Shown piece by piece: positions 1 through 13,155 of a stretch of 64,000 bases of DNA. Every line of letters starts with the position of its first letter. Within the stretch, counting starts at the first letter, position 1. This DNA comes from Trochalopteron elliotii. Lineage: Eukaryota; Chordata; Aves; Passeriformes; Leiothrichidae. Location of the stretch: positions 746,440 to 810,439 of the forward strand of contig JANPWX010000162.1 of assembly GCA_024734555.1 (NCBI GenBank), given 5' to 3'. A program made the position numbers and the translations under genes. Under the pieces are notes generated by a model, which saw nothing but the letters and a program-made list of their open reading frames with translations, ran no database searches and had not been told where the DNA came from.

Positions 1-535
1 GAATGGAGATAAAACCTTCCACAAACCCTGTTCAGCAAAAAGAAAAAAACGCAGAGTAACAGCAGTAGATAAACCTGTGAGGGGCTCACACTTGTGCTGA
101 TAGTGGAATCAACAGCAGGAGACCCCAGTGTCCTTTTTCCCTCCTTAATTCTCAGAGCTCTGAGTTTGGGACTGGCTGATCCCTCCCTGAGGGAGGAAAA
201 GGGTGTTTCACACCAGATCAGTGTGAAACACACAGAGGAGAAATCCCTCTCAAACCCAGATGGTTAAGGAGAAAGCAGTGATGGACATGATGCTCCCAGG
301 ATGTATCATTTACATTTCTGTTTGCCTTTAAGGAGAATAGATGGGCCCGGGGTGCCCAGCAGGTGGGTTTGTCTCCAGTCTGTGTTCTGGGGGCTGCTGG
401 GAGCATGGCAGGGGGTCACTGGGAGCAGAGCAGGGGTGGCTGTCAGGGGCTTGAGCCCACCCATCCCCTTCCCACAGGGCTCTGCATCCATGGGGATCAC
501 TGGGCTGGAGCTGTGGTGAGGGGTGAGCCCCTGTT
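1..535. other. Unique noncoding DNA, no feature seen
   Basis: No recognisable repeat, RNA gene or exon is visible. The open frames here are under 80 codons, overlap each other on both strands and have no recognisable domain, so they are taken as chance frames. Confidence 0.5.
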
Positions 536-978
536 TGATGCCTTTTTGGGGCTACCTAAAAACAGAGGCCAGACAAAATTAAGAAAATAAAAAGTTCTAT
601 TTATTGAAGGGCTTCAGGTACATTTCAGGCAGACAAAGCCCCCTCAGGGGCTACACCCAAAAAATGGACTCTGGGTCACAGGTTTTCACACTTTTATAAG
701 TTTGGTCCATTTGCAGATTGGGGGTTTATCTTCCAATTACAGCTTCAGGTAATGGAGTAATTTTACCCCAAGTTTGCTCCCCCCAACTCACTTTAGTTTC
801 CATCTCTCAGGGCCTGAGGCAGTGAGGTGTCCTTGATTGCCAGGCCTGGAGAGGAATTGTTGTGTCTGACCAAAATGGGGAGGCAGCAGCTCACACTGTG
901 TGTGGAGTTACACACAGAAGAATTGCAGGATTACAAATACATGAAAAAAAAAAAAAAAGCTAAAATCCTGAGGCATCA
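536..978 (-). mobile_element. Solo LTR, family A copy 1
   Basis: This is a 443-bp endogenous retrovirus LTR with the family termini TGATGCC and GGCATCA. It is called minus because the AATAAA poly(A) signal (read as tttatt near 600) and the TATA-like ttataag motif near 697 are in sense order only on the minus strand. It aligns along its whole length with the copies at 7086 and 42594. A run of 14 A at about 944-957 interrupts a stretch that reads gaaaaatataaaagc in its relatives, so it has expanded here. No 4-bp target duplication is visible at the two ends, unlike several sister copies. No internal retroviral sequence follows, hence a solo LTR left by recombination between two LTRs. Confidence 0.85.
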
Positions 979-3416
979 GTCCCAGGATGGTCAGTCCCAG
1001 GACTGCCCATGAGGGCTGAGGGGGTAGACAGGCTCTCGGGGGCTCTCTGAGGCTGCCCAGCACTTGCTGCCGTGTTTTCCTTCCCAGCTGCTCATGTTTT
1101 GTAAACACTAAGAAATAATATTTAGTTGTTTAAACGAAACAGACCCCTGATTTGAGACTAATCACTTGCAGTGGGTGGCTGGAGCCTCCAGAGCTGGTGC
1201 TGGGTGTTTGCTGTTCCCAAAGGACATTGGCACGTGCCTTCCCTTAACCGAAATGACACAACCCCAGAGGATTCCCCTGAATTGTCTCTGCTGCTGTTCC
1301 CTTTCAGTGCCTGCTGTCCTAAGGGCACCACGACCTCTGGATAAATGTGGGGTGCTGGAAGCAGCCCCCCCCATGAGCAGCAGCTGGGGCAGGGGGGTGC
1401 TGGAGCTGCTGGGGCTCCATGGGTGGGTGCAGGATGCTGCAGGTGAGTCCTGCTCACCTCCTGGCTGGTCCCAGCCTCCCTGGGCAAGGTGCAGCCCAGC
1501 CCTTTCCCCGTCAGAACTAATCAGCATCAGGCGAGCTAATGGGGAGCACAAAACCTATTTAAAAGCTACATTTACCACTTGGCTGATTCCATTAGGTCGT
1601 GTAATAACCAGGTGTCACATTTCCTCTCCAAATGCCGATTTTAATGCTTTCCTGGCCTGTGGGGCAGAAGGACAGCAGGAGGACCTCCTCACAGGGCTGA
1701 GCCCCACAGGATGGAGCAGAGGCCAGGAGGAGAGGGGACCTGGGGGTGGCAGTGGGTCACACTGGGGAAGAGGGGGCTTGGATGGGGGCTCCAGAGCTGG
1801 GGGTGGGTTTCAGTAGCTGAGCTGGCTGTGATGCTGCCAGACCTGAGTCCCGACAATCCCAGGGAGTTGACAGAGGAGGTTCTGAAGTCTCTCAGGTTTC
1901 CAAGGCTTTCCCTGGCCCTGGTCCACGTGCTGACGGCCTCAGCTCCCCGTGGCAAAGGCTTCCTGGGAAGGCAGCAGCCCCTCGGTGATTTCTGAGATCT
2001 GAGAGCTGAGCAGAGTCGGTTTTCAGTCTGTGTGTAGCCTCCGTTGTCACTGAATTATGCATGATCTCTCGGGAGCAGGAATGGCTTTAAGCTCTCTGCA
2101 TTTGTTGTTTTCAAGGGGACACCTGTCCCCACCTTCCCCCCACTGCATCATTCAAACTGTGCCTCCCTGTCTGCTCTGTCACCCCAGCAGGGACAGGGAC
2201 AGCCGAGGTCACCCCCGGGTTGGTTTGGTGTCTCCCTGTGCAGTGCTGCCCTTCCCATCAGAGCTCCAGGACTCTTGGGTGTCTGGAATCACCTGGAACA
2301 ATGAATTCCTATTTTGCAGTCATTCTTGCTTTAGAGCAGATATTTTTGCAAGGATTCAGGTGCTTACTGAAATGTAAATATCACTGGTGCTGCTCACCTG
2401 GCTTCCCACTGGGGCCGTGGCGGGAGCAGCTTCACACAAGCCCCAAAAAACAACATAGACTCCAAGCAAGTTCTGCTGTGGGATTGGAATAGGCCTCGTA
2501 ATGCTAAAGTGAGATTTTTAAGTCCCAGACAGAGCTTCCAGTGTGCTGGATTTCTCCCAAGGTGAGAACAATGTTTTTTCAGCAAACCAAATGCTGTGTA
2601 CATAACTCCTTGAGCTTCATCTCTTCCCAGGACTTATGAAGCTGGAATTCCTCTTCTAGCTTTTGCTTTTCTTCTGTTTTCCTTTCCCTTTGGGCCCTGA
2701 AATCTCACAGATCTCTACGTGTCTTAGTAAGTGTATCCAGAATTAGAAGAAAACCTCATCTTGAGGCCTTGCTGATACTTTCAGTTCTCAGCACACAAAT
2801 GCCAGAAAAAAGCCCGTGAGTTTGCAGCTTGCACTCGAGCTGTCTTACAGGCATCTGAAGTTCCTGGGAGTTCTGAAGCTCCTTTCTGGGAGTCTTGAGT
2901 CAAGCATCAAAGATCAGTTGTCATTTTTTACTCTCCTGTTTGTGTTCGTGCTCTGGCGTGTGTTACCCGTGGTGGTTTTTTATCTGTAGCTACAGTTTTA
3001 TAGAACAAGATTAAGGATGTAATTGCTTCCTTTGATTCTTAACAAGATCAAACAGAATGACAGGAACACCAGGAAAAGGTTTGGTGAGCTGCTCAGCTCT
3101 GGGAGCAGATGTGTGCCTGCCTCCAGCAGCTGAAGGGCTCGGGGAGCTTGGGGGATGCTCTGCTGGAAAGGAGAAGCTGCAGCCCCAGGAAATGCTGCTC
3201 ACACACGAGTTTGGTCAGAGCAGGGTTTCCTTCCTGAGTAACTTTGATGGGTCAGAGATTGAACATGCACAGGAAAATTGGGACAAGCTCAGCAGAGCCC
3301 AGGAAGATGATTTCCTGGAGACAGCCTCTCTCTTGGGACAGGTGAGGCAGGATGGGTGTTGGCCACAAGGCTGGTCCCACCATCCAGCTGTGCTCTGTCT
3401 GCTGCTCTGGGTGCCT
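979..3416. other. Unique noncoding DNA with spurious ORFs
   Basis: I see no repeat family in this stretch. The longest frame (1166-1816, 216 codons, plus) is proline-, glycine- and serine-rich, matches no domain I know and is overlapped by equally open minus-strand frames. It is therefore not called as a gene. The sequence alternates between GC-rich and AT-rich patches and could hold conserved noncoding elements, but nothing specific can be shown. Confidence 0.4.
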
Positions 3417-3868
3417 TGATGCCTTTTTCAGGCTTACCTGGAAACAGAGGCCAGACAAAGGTAAAAGAATAAAAGAGGAGTTATATTTATTGAAGGGCCT
3501 TCAGCTACATTAAGGGCAGACAGAGCCTCTCAAGAGATGTAGAGCCTCTCTACATCCAAGATGGAAAATGGTCACAAGTTTTTCAGACAGATATAAGTTC
3601 AGTCCATTTACGTATCAGGGTTTAATTCTCCAATTACAGCTTCAGGTAATGAAGTAATTTACCCCCAGTTTGCTCCTCTCCAATTCACTTTTGTTAATAG
3701 TTTTTGGGGCCTGAGACAGTGAGGTGTCCTTGGATCTCAGGCCTGGAGGGATTGTTTTGACTGACCAAAATGTGAAGACATTTAACTAACACTTTCTATG
3801 GAGTTTGCAGTCATGCACTAATGAAGCACAGCATAGGAAAATATAAAAGCTAAAATCTTAAGGCATCA
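3417..3868 (-). mobile_element. Solo LTR, family A copy 2
   Basis: This 452-bp LTR begins TGATGCC and ends GGCATCA, with the minus-strand poly(A) signal near 3485 and a TATA-like segment near 3590. It is visibly more diverged than copies 1, 3 and 9, with several small differences and a short duplicated phrase (agagcctctc) at about 3522-3551. That suggests an older insertion. No target duplication is recognisable at the ends. Confidence 0.8.
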
Positions 3869-6800
3869 GGGAGCCCTCACAGTGCCCTGTGATGTAGCCT
3901 CGTGTTCTGTGTGATCCTCTGGTTCTGCTGCTGAGAACATCAGTGGTTAAACACAGGGACTCCTCTGTCAGTCTGTGAGGGAGGAAGAGTTTGAGGAGAA
4001 TTCAGCTGACGTGCAGGCAGAGGAGCCTGGAGCTGGCAGCAGAGCTGTGGAAGTGTGTCCATGCCATGGCCATGTCCAGAACTTGGCATTGCTGGACATG
4101 GATCCTCTGAGAGGGACAGCAGGTGGGAGCATTGAGGGCACTACTGAGGATAAAAAATGCAGTTTAGCATTTGGGGTTTAGAAAAAAATATCTCTGGGTG
4201 TCCTTAAAGTTGCTTTATGGTATGTGCTGTTGTGAACTCCACATGAAGGTACTGATAAATAGTATGAAGATCCTGGAGGGATGCAACCAAAGTATCATAT
4301 TTGGCACACCCTAAACTCAGATATTCAAATAAACAGAAGGGGAGGAGTGTGATGAATGGATGCAGAGGGAAGCGTTCTATGTGCAGGTGCAGAAATAAAG
4401 AGAAGGGAAGTCACAGGATTTTGTTTTCCTCTTTGAATTATCCTTTGCTCCTCTGAGATATGGGAGTGATAAGTCTTTGAGAAAGAAAAACCCTCCTCTC
4501 AGTGACCTTATGGATTTAAGATCTATTTCTAAACCAAATTTTCATAAAAAACCTGCCACACACAATCTCCAGATTAAACCTCATTTTATTTTCAGGCAGA
4601 CATGACCTTTCCCAGCTTTGGATATTAAATATCACAAAACCTGCTGCAATTTAAGCTGAGGATTTTACATTCAAATAAATGTAACTTAAAAGCAAAAAGT
4701 AACTTCTCTGCAGAACACAGGGGACCAAGAGGGGGGAAGAACTTCCCCCTCTCCCGAGGAGGCTCTCACAGTCCATGCCCTGCAGTGGGGTCTGCACCCC
4801 TCTCCAGCCCCTGGGACAGCCTCCTTAGGTTGAAAGAAGCAGTTTTCTCTGCTGCCAGTCCTTAGGAACACTGTTGGGAAGGGGAGAAGGCATTCAGGGA
4901 ATCCTTCCCAGTGCTGCAGGGATGGTCAGTGCTATCACAGTGGCATCAGTGCAGCTCCTGGTCATGGGCTTTGTAAAGAGGGAAGAGAAAATCCCACCTG
5001 GTGTGAGAACACTGGGTTTGCTGTGCTCATCCTCACCAGAAGATGCATCATTATCGGGGGAATATGCACCAACATCAGCAGATTCTGTCTCTCCCTGCTG
5101 GAGAGTGTGTTCTCAGCTGTAAACCAAAGTTTGGTTAATTTGCAAAAAACTTTAAACTCCAGCAGGGCTTTTTTCCATCCTCCCCTTTCAGCTGGAAATG
5201 CTGCTCAGGTAACAAATGTTTTGTGACAACAAATCAATGCTGTTCTCTGTAACAGAATTAACTTGACTTGCTCAGCTCTGGCTCTGCTGTTTGGTCACTG
5301 TCAGTGTCTGAGCTCTCACGGGTGAAAGGAGGGATCTGAGCTCGTTAGCACCTGCTGAACTGGACCAGAGTCATCATCAGGAGGAAGGCAAAGCCTCCAG
5401 AGGAAAGGGCAGTTTGGATGGACATGAATGTTGAACAAAGGAAACAGTGCTGGCCGAGGCTGGGCTGAAGGAAATAATCTTGGTTTGAGCTGGGAGGGTA
5501 ATTCTGGAAGCTCTCCCACGGCTTTGCTTTGTCGCTTGGTTTTTTTTTTTTAGTCTTGCACTTGAAATTTCATGAGGATTAAATGGCTCCTCTGATTTCC
5601 AGCATTCCTGCTTCAATATCTGGACCTTAAATATCTCTCCAGAGAGGAGCTGTTGCACTTTTGCCTTAGGTGCAGGGTTAAAACATCGCCAGGAAAAGGA
5701 GGTGGAAAGAAATCCCTGCTGTGGACAGAGCTGGGGAGAGAGGAACATACTGTACGTGTGGTGCTGCCATGGGCTCCTGCTGGGGGGTAAAGGCACCTCA
5801 AAGCAAAGGCTGTGCAGGGCCAAGGGCAAGGGAAGGGGCTGACTGAGGGGTGGTGAAGGTGGGGGACTGCTCCACTGACAAGGAGCAGCAGGAGGGAGGG
5901 AGATGAAACGTTGGAAAGGGGATGTGGAGCATCAAATGGAATATTTCCACCCAGGTGGCTCCACGCTGTGCTACAGGCAGGTGGAGTGTAGCAGTCAGCC
6001 AGGCCCTGGTGGGGTGTGTTGAAGGATGAAGAAGGGAGGGAAGGAAAGCCCTTGATGCACCCACACCCCTGCAAACTCCTGGCACTGCAGCAGAGCCTGG
6101 AGGGATTGGACTCCCTGGCTCCTTTGGACCATCTTCCCATTCATCCAGCCCTGAACTGGAGTCTCTGTCTGGGATTTAATATGATGCTGCTCATGCCTGC
6201 CCCATCCCACCCACGAGGCCAGTCTTCTCCCTGACACACCTCCCTGCTTCCAAGCCCTGCAAATCCGATTTACTGGGCTAATTCCAGCACAAATAGTGAT
6301 GCTCAAAATCCACAGGCCCCACACTGCTCCTCGAGGCCGTGTTGGCAGTTCCCCTGCCCACCTTCCCTACTGCCCCAGCTGTGGGAGAAAGGTCTGAGCC
6401 AACCAAACCCACCCTGGCAGTCCAGGAGAACCCCAAATTTCCCGACGCCGGGAAATTCAGGCCACAAACGCGAGTTGCCATGGAGATGTGCTGAGCGCGG
6501 GCACGACGCTCCAGCGATGGAGCCTCACAGCCAGAGGCATCTGTTAATCTTATTTTTATCAATTTTTAAAGAGGGTATGATGGTGGTATCTTCCCCCATC
6601 TCCCCCTCATCTCTTGCAAAGTTTGGCATTTGTGCTGGCTGAGAGCACGGGCTGCAATGACTTTGAAAATGAACCTTAACGAACACGGAGCACCAGAGTG
6701 GGGAACGTGTGCTCCGAGGGGTGGAATTTAGTAGCAGGGAGCTGCCACCTTTGACACACAGCTCCAGCTTTAATGAGGGGGAGATTGACAGCCCAGCACA

Positions 6801-7085
6801 GGTAAAAAGGAAGATGCTCCTTTGCCTCTGCCTCGGGGGGTCACGGCTAAGCTGGGGCCCGTGGACAGGTCAGGAGGAGGAAATGGAGGAAACTTTTATT
6901 CTTTATTTATGAAACTCTGATCCAGAGTCTGTCTGTAAGTGGATCTTTTAATTGGATTTTCTTTCTTCTTGTCCTGGGTCCCTGACTCCTGCCAGGGCCG
7001 TGTTCCAGATGGGGAGGGGTTGGTGGGTCCCAGGTGAGTGCCTGGCTCAGCAGGAACATCCCAGGCTACGCAAAAAGAGGGACAC
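3869..7085. other. Unique noncoding DNA
   Basis: No repeat or gene is identified. The segment 4190-4690 is AT-rich. The segment 4690-6560 is moderately GC-rich and contains overlapping short open frames on both strands, the longest 175 codons on the minus strand at 5613-6140. They have no recognisable motifs and no convincing splice context, so none is annotated. Confidence 0.4.
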
Positions 7086-7534
7086 TGTTGCCTTTTTTGG
7101 GCTACCTAAAACCAGAGCCAGACAAAATTAAGAGAATAAAAAGCAGTTCTATTTATTGAAGGGTCTGCAGGTACATTTAGGGCAGATGAAGCCCCGCCAG
7201 GGGCTACACCCAAAAATGGATGATGAGTCACAGGTTTTCACACTTTTATAAGTTTAGTCCATTTGCAGATTGGGGGTTAATCTCCCAATTACAGCTTCAG
7301 ATAATGAAGTCATTTACCCCAAGTTTGCCGCCCCCAACTCACTTTTGTTTCCATCTCTCAGGGCCTGAGGCAGTGAGGTGTCCTTGATTGCCAGGCCTGG
7401 AGAGGAATTGTTGTGTCTGACCAAAATGGGGAAGCAGCAGCTCACACTGTGTGTGGAGTTTAGAGTTACACACTGAAGAATTGCAGGATTACAAATATAT
7501 GAAAAATATAAAAGCTAAAAATCCTGAGGCATCA
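7086..7534 (-). mobile_element. Solo LTR, family A copy 3
   Basis: This 449-bp LTR starts TGTTGCC (one change from the family TGATGCC) and ends GGCATCA. It is very close in sequence to copies 1 and 9 throughout, including the minus-strand poly(A) signal near 7152 and the cacttttataag TATA segment near 7240. The flanks read ACAC on the left and ACAG on the right, an imperfect 4-bp target duplication. No internal retroviral genes are present. Confidence 0.85.
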
Positions 7535-9131
7535 ACAGGAGCACCCACACAGCTCCTCCTGTTCTGACACCGTGGGGGCAAAAGGATGGAGCCTGGCCAT
7601 GGTCCTGCTGCACTGCTGAGCTCTGAGAGCCCCAGGCAGGGTGGGACCCCCTCAAATTCCAGGATTTGCCTGGAATCACACAGGGATGTCCAGCCAGGGT
7701 GTGTCTGTTGTTCAGCGAGGTTTCAGAGCCTCTCTGTCCTCAGCAGCGTTTGAAGTCCTCACACAACCGCAGGAGGATGTGAATGCTGAGCAGCAACGGT
7801 GTTCTGAGGAAGAAATAATTGTTTAATACAAAGAGAATATCTGTGTTTTCCTCGTTTCCCACATGATTTTATTTAGCTAAGTGCCATCAAGTCTCAACAA
7901 TGGGAACATTTCCACTTCAGCTCTGACAAAAGCCAGCCCATCTCTCGCAGTAAATCACACTCCCTCCACTAAGGCTGTTAGAAGTCACTATAAAAATGAC
8001 ACAAAGAACCACACAGGGCGTGTGTGAGCCAAAACCAGCAGGGAGAGGGGGGAAGTAAAGCAGTTTTGGCCCTTATCACCACAAAGTACACTTTCCAAAG
8101 AGATTCCCAAGAAAAATAGCCTGAAGTGAGACTACTATGAGCCAGTCAGTGAGGATGTGGAGATGTTTCTGCTCATAGAGTGTCCAGATTTTCAGCATCT
8201 TGGTGGTGTTTGAAGACATCAGTGAGGCTCCAGCCTTGTTAAACTCTGCAACCATGTAATGAAAGGCTGCTCTCCTTGGAAATCCACCCCTGACCTTGAG
8301 CTGAGCAGGTTGGCTCCCAGCCCAGAACGTGAGTGGGCAGCACTGACGGGGTGGGTGCTGATGCCATGGGAGGTGACATTACCAAACTAGAAAGTAATTA
8401 GCACAAGCTGAACCCTAATGAGTGTTGGGCAGAATAAAATAACCTGGGGTGAGATCACCTTCCCTCCTGGGTCTGGGGAGGTGACTCTGGGCCATGTCCA
8501 CACCTGTGCTGTGCCTGCTCTGCTCCTGCCCACCCCAGACTCCAGCTGAGGGGACACAGTTATTTCTGTGTCCCTGCATGCAGCTGTGTGCAGAAGTGTC
8601 TCTGGAAACCAACAGGATTCACTGTGGAGCACATAACACAGAATTATGAAGTTGTTTGCCTGAGTATTATCTAATCTTGGAGCTAAACTGAGGTCTGTGC
8701 TGATGTGGACACATTTTCTACACGAGTAATCTGCAAAGAAAATGCTCTACATAAATGCCACCTGATTCTGCTTGGATTTAATTACCTTTATTTATTGCAC
8801 CGTTGTACCTGTTTATTATTTTCAGTTTCTCCTCTGGCATTTTACCTGCGGTGTTTTATCCTGCATCAGGACATCTGGGTGAGGGCAGCACAGCACCTCC
8901 GTGTCACTCTCTGCTTGGATGTGAAAGTAGGAGAGGGAATACAGAGAAAATAGATGCCAAAATAACTGCAGGCTCCAAAAATAGAGCCACAGCTCCTCAC
9001 AGCGCTGGCAGGGAGGACTCTGGGGGCAGCCACCAGCCCTGCCCTGCCCAGCAGAGCACCTGCACTGGGTCAGTGCCAGTGTGGGCTCCCTCTCACTGCC
9101 AGTGTGTGCCCGTGGTCCCAGGCCAGGGCTG
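7535..9131. other. Unique noncoding DNA
   Basis: No repeat family or exon is recognised. The part around 8700-8880 is AT-rich with TAATTA-like and TTTATT words and could be a regulatory element, but this cannot be tested from one sequence. Confidence 0.4.
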
Positions 9132-9576
9132 TGATTGCCTTAGGGTTTTGGCTTTTATATTTTTCAGATCCTGTACTGCATTAGTGTGTAACTCTGGACT
9201 CCATATAAAGTGTTGGTTACTGTCTTCACATTCTGGTCAGACAAAACAAATCTTCCAGGCCTGAGATCCAAGGACACCCTCTGCCTCAGACCCTGAAAAG
9301 TATAAACAAAAGTGAATTGGGGGGAAGCAAACTGGGGAATATGACTTCATTACCTGAAGCTGTAATTGGACAATTAACTCCTGTAACTGGACAATTAACA
9401 AATAGACCAAGCTTATATCTGTCTGAAAAACTCATGACCATCATCCATCTTGGGTGTAGCCTCTGGAAGGCTCCTGACTGCCCAAGGTGTATCTATTGAA
9501 GGCCTTTAATAAATCCCCACTTTATTCTCTTAATCTTGCCTAGCCTCTGTTCTAGGTAAGCCACTCCAAGACATCA
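9132..9576 (+). mobile_element. Solo LTR, family A copy 4, with 4-bp target duplication
   Basis: This 445-bp LTR is in plus orientation. It starts TGATTGCCTTAGGG, has a CTTATAT TATA-like segment near 9410 and an AATAAA signal near 9508, and ends ACATCA. It is flanked on both sides by GCTG (9128-9131 and 9577-9580), a perfect 4-bp target duplication. In known retroviruses 4-bp duplications are typical of class I (gammaretrovirus-like) integrases. The class assignment is inference, because no internal genes remain. Confidence 0.88.
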
Positions 9577-10974
9577 GCTGTGCCAGCAGCATCTGCCCCC
9601 AGCCCTCCCTGGGGCTGACCTGGCTTCCCCCAGGGTGGCCCCACCCTGCTCTATCACCAGTGGCACAGTGCAATGAGTTGGGGCTGTAAGGAGCTGTCCA
9701 GGGTGTCCCACTGCAGCCCCAGGCTGGGCCAACCATGAATTCTGGCCTCAGGAGATTGGGGGACCCATCCAGCCACCCCTTCTCCCAGCAGGAAAATGCT
9801 CTGGATTCTCCCCTGGGCTACAGAGGTCTCCATGCTGAGCTGTCAGCAGTTTATTATCAGACATTATTATGCCAATTAGCCCCCAAATCAAGCTCTAGCT
9901 TCAGGCAGGCTTTACCACCTGGCAGTGAGTCTGTGCTGGGCAGAGGAGCTCAGCCCTTTCCCTCAGATGGTTGCAGAATGATCAGCCTGGTCAGACACTC
10001 CAGTTTAGCACTCAGCTGGAGACAGCTTGGGTACAAACTCCTCGGTTTGTGGCTGGTTGGGTGCCCTGCTTTGCAGGACTGGTATCAATCCTCCTTCAGA
10101 TCAAAGCCCCTCTCACACATGCTCCAGTGAAGTGGAATTTTGTGCAGAATAAGGTGTTATTAACCCAGGTCTGCAATTCCCAGTGAGGAAGGAGCCCTGC
10201 CACTGAAACCATTCCTCACCAATGAACCCTGTTAAGCAGCGATTAGCAGAGCTTCCAGCACAGGGAAATGCAAACCTGTGACCTTTCCAGCTCTCAGCTG
10301 CAGCGGCTTTTAAGACATATTTTTTATTTCTTTTCATAGAATCCCAAGAAACCTGATTTTTACAGCTCTTCTCATCAGAAGTTTTTCCATTTCTCTGCTT
10401 CTGTTTGCTCCTCCTCTCCCTCTTGCTCACAGCTCCTGTGGCACCAGCCTGGGGACCCTGAGAGCTGGAGTGGGGAGAGGAACAGGGAGAACAGACACCC
10501 TGAAGCTCAGGGATGTGTGTCCTTGGGAGGGGTCATATCCTCACCTTCCCCAGGGAGCTTTTTGACTCCTGGCAGTGCTGTGGCTCCCGCCAGGGGAGCA
10601 GAACAAGCAGATGTGCCAAAACAAGCAGCCAAAATAACAAAAATCACATCCCAGTGTGATGGGAATGGCCAAACACCCGTGTCTGTGTGTGACACAACCA
10701 CCCAAACACCCAGGATGGCCACAGGTTGTTTCATGGGGATTTGGTTGGTTTGAGCTGGCCTGAACTTGTGCTTTTCACACTGAAAATTCCCAGCAGACCT
10801 GGCAGAGAGAGGGAAGTGGTGTCAGCTCAGGTACCAGAGCTTTTTCTTGGGGATAAGCTCTTACATCAGCTCAGAGAGCTAACAGCTGTAATTATTAGCT
10901 TTTAAAAATTCTCCAACTTTGAAATGAAAAGAAAGTTTCAGCATAAAGCAGAAATCTCTGTTAGAGGTATTGAC
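9577..10974. other. Unique noncoding DNA
   Basis: No repeat, RNA gene or exon is seen. The open frames (longest 131 codons, plus, 9735-10130) overlap frames on the other strand and show no recognisable domain. Confidence 0.4.
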
Positions 10975-11310
10975 ACAGTCCTCACCCGCGTGCGTTGTCA
11001 TAAACAAGGATATGATAATTAGATATTTTTAACAGACAAAATTATTTTATTTGCTTCCCTGCCAGTTTCCATGAGCCCATCAGTCATCCCCTTCATAGAC
11101 AAGATTTCTTATGTTCCCTGACAGGATAAATTATATGGTTCTCATCCAGCAAATCAGCTTTACTGCGCAACATTATCTCTGGCAAAGAGATGGCTGAGAA
11201 AATCATAAATTCTGTCCAGGTTTATTAGATCTGTCTTTTATTCACATATTTATTTTATCCCGAGCTGGGGTGCATTTTTTCCATAATTATTAATGACATT
11301 CATAGAGGAG
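10975..11310. promoter_or_regulatory. Candidate conserved noncoding element (AT-rich)
   Basis: This block is AT-rich, has few stretches of simple sequence and is dense in homeodomain-type words such as gataattagat and ataattattaatgac. It contains no long open frame. Sequence of this texture is often found in vertebrate enhancers around developmental genes. This is a compositional guess; conservation was not measured. Confidence 0.3.
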
Positions 11311-13155
11311 AGGATGTAGCTTTTGGTAGGCCAAATGCAGGGCAGTGATGCTCAGGTGATGATGGACTTTGATCAGAGGCTGTAATGAGGTCTGGGAGAT
11401 GGTTGAGACCTTCCAGAACCAGAGTTAAGTGTTTTAGAAAATCTAAATTATTGGAATGACTTATTAATTACAGGCTTCCACATTTCCCCTGGTGAGCTCC
11501 CTGACAGAAGTCCAAAAATGAGCAGTGGGGCAGGAGGGGAATTTCTTCCTGCCAAGCTCTTGGTTATCCTCCAGAGGAACTGGAGAATCCCAGCACTGAT
11601 CACCTCAGACTACCAAATGAAATGAAGGTGTGATGGGATGGGACACTGCAGAACTGTAAATGTCACTGTGAGTCAAGGACCTGCTGTAATGTGAAGAGCT
11701 TGAAAACAGAATGGAGAAGGAAATCAGGAGCATGGTTGGCATTTAGAGATGATGATGATGATGATGCTCATCACCAGCCCAGCCATGAGGGAACGGAGCT
11801 CTCCTGACACCCCTGACCATCACCTCCCACCAGACACCTGCTCTGAGGAAGGAAATGGTGCTTCCCAGGTGTGAAAAGGTCTTCACAAGAAGCAGAAGCC
11901 ACTGCTGAATTTATTGACTGTGTGAGCAGCTGGGTGCCAGGGGCTGAGGCATTTTTCACATCACTTGTGTGTAATATGGTCAGTGTAATTCCACATCCTT
12001 TTATTCTCCAGGGCTCGTCAAAAGCACTGAGAAATGAGGCTGGAAATGTGGGCAGGGGTGAGTGAGGCTGAGTGATTGTGGAAGTTATTGATTGAAGAGT
12101 GGGAGCAATAGCATTAAAGCCTGAATCTCGTTCTATTCTGGTAGTGAGAGGAAACAACATTTTCTTAAACTATAAGTCAATAAATAATTGTTTGTGACTT
12201 TTTTTTTACCTTTTCTGATGATGGTTTTATGTAGCTCTGAGGCATTTTGGGAAGGAGCACAGCTTTCTTGGCCTGTGGAGCAGTGAAATCCATCACATTA
12301 TCTGGCTGGTTAATGTGAAAAGGAGGAGCCTGGGTGCCTTAAAGAAAAGCAAATCTCTAACCAGCCACAGAGAACAGGAGTGACAGGAACCACAGGCAAC
12401 TCATGATCTGCTAATTCTGGTGTCCTCACCCAGTTTCTACCAGGGCTCTGTGTTGAGATGTGCTCTCCATCCTCAGAAACACTGGAAGAGCATCCAAACC
12501 AGTGTTTAAAAGATCAGCAATTTGTAAGGTGTAGTTTATCCAGCAAATTAAAGTTTTCCTCCACAGAGATTTCTATGAAGGAACGGGTAATTTACTCCTT
12601 TGTTCAGTCACATTAAGCTGATGAGTAAAGAGCAGGAGCAGACTGCAGGGTTTTAATTTTATTCAGCATTTGCCATTCTGGGCTGGGTTCTGGGACTGGC
12701 AGCCCAGGAGCCACGGGGCCATTTCACTGCCCTGGCTGCTCTCCTGACACTTTTAAGGAAGCCCTGCTTCTTCCAGTACAAGGGAGTTTAATCTTGTAAT
12801 TAAATTAAACTTTCACTCTGAGCCAAAAAAAAAAAAAAATTGCTTTTCAAGAATGTAACTCAGAAAAGACCCGAATTCCCTTATTTCATCACCTCCCCCC
12901 AAAGTGGAACCGTTTACTGTGATTTAAATTAATCACCGAGCAGAAATTTGCGTGTAATCGGCTGCCACCAGAGCAGTCACTAATGATTTTAAGCATTTTA
13001 CTCTCAGGGTCAGTGATTCCTCACCCTTTCAGGCTGGGATGAAGGGGCTGTCAGGCTCCTTGCAGTGAAATCTCCCTCGTTGAAGGGAGGGGGCTGAAGG
13101 GTGTCGGGGTTAGAACAGGTTGGAGCTGTTTGCAGCGAGGACATGGGGATGTGTG
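11311..13155. other. Unique noncoding DNA with a possible conserved patch near 12890-13015
   Basis: No repeat family is identified apart from a short GAT run at about 11749-11766 and an A run near 12824-12838. The segment 12890-13015 (words such as aaattaatcacc and gtgtaatcggctg) again resembles a noncoding regulatory element. No gene is supported. Confidence 0.35.

Noticed and set aside
536..978. DNA transposon (MITE) interpretation of family A, because its ends are inverted repeats
   Set aside because: Ordered TATA and AATAAA motifs at LTR-like spacing, TG...CA ends and variable 4-bp target duplications fit a solo LTR better.
1166..1816. 216-codon plus-strand frame
   Set aside because: Low-complexity Gly/Ser/Pro composition with open frames on the other strand and no recognisable family.
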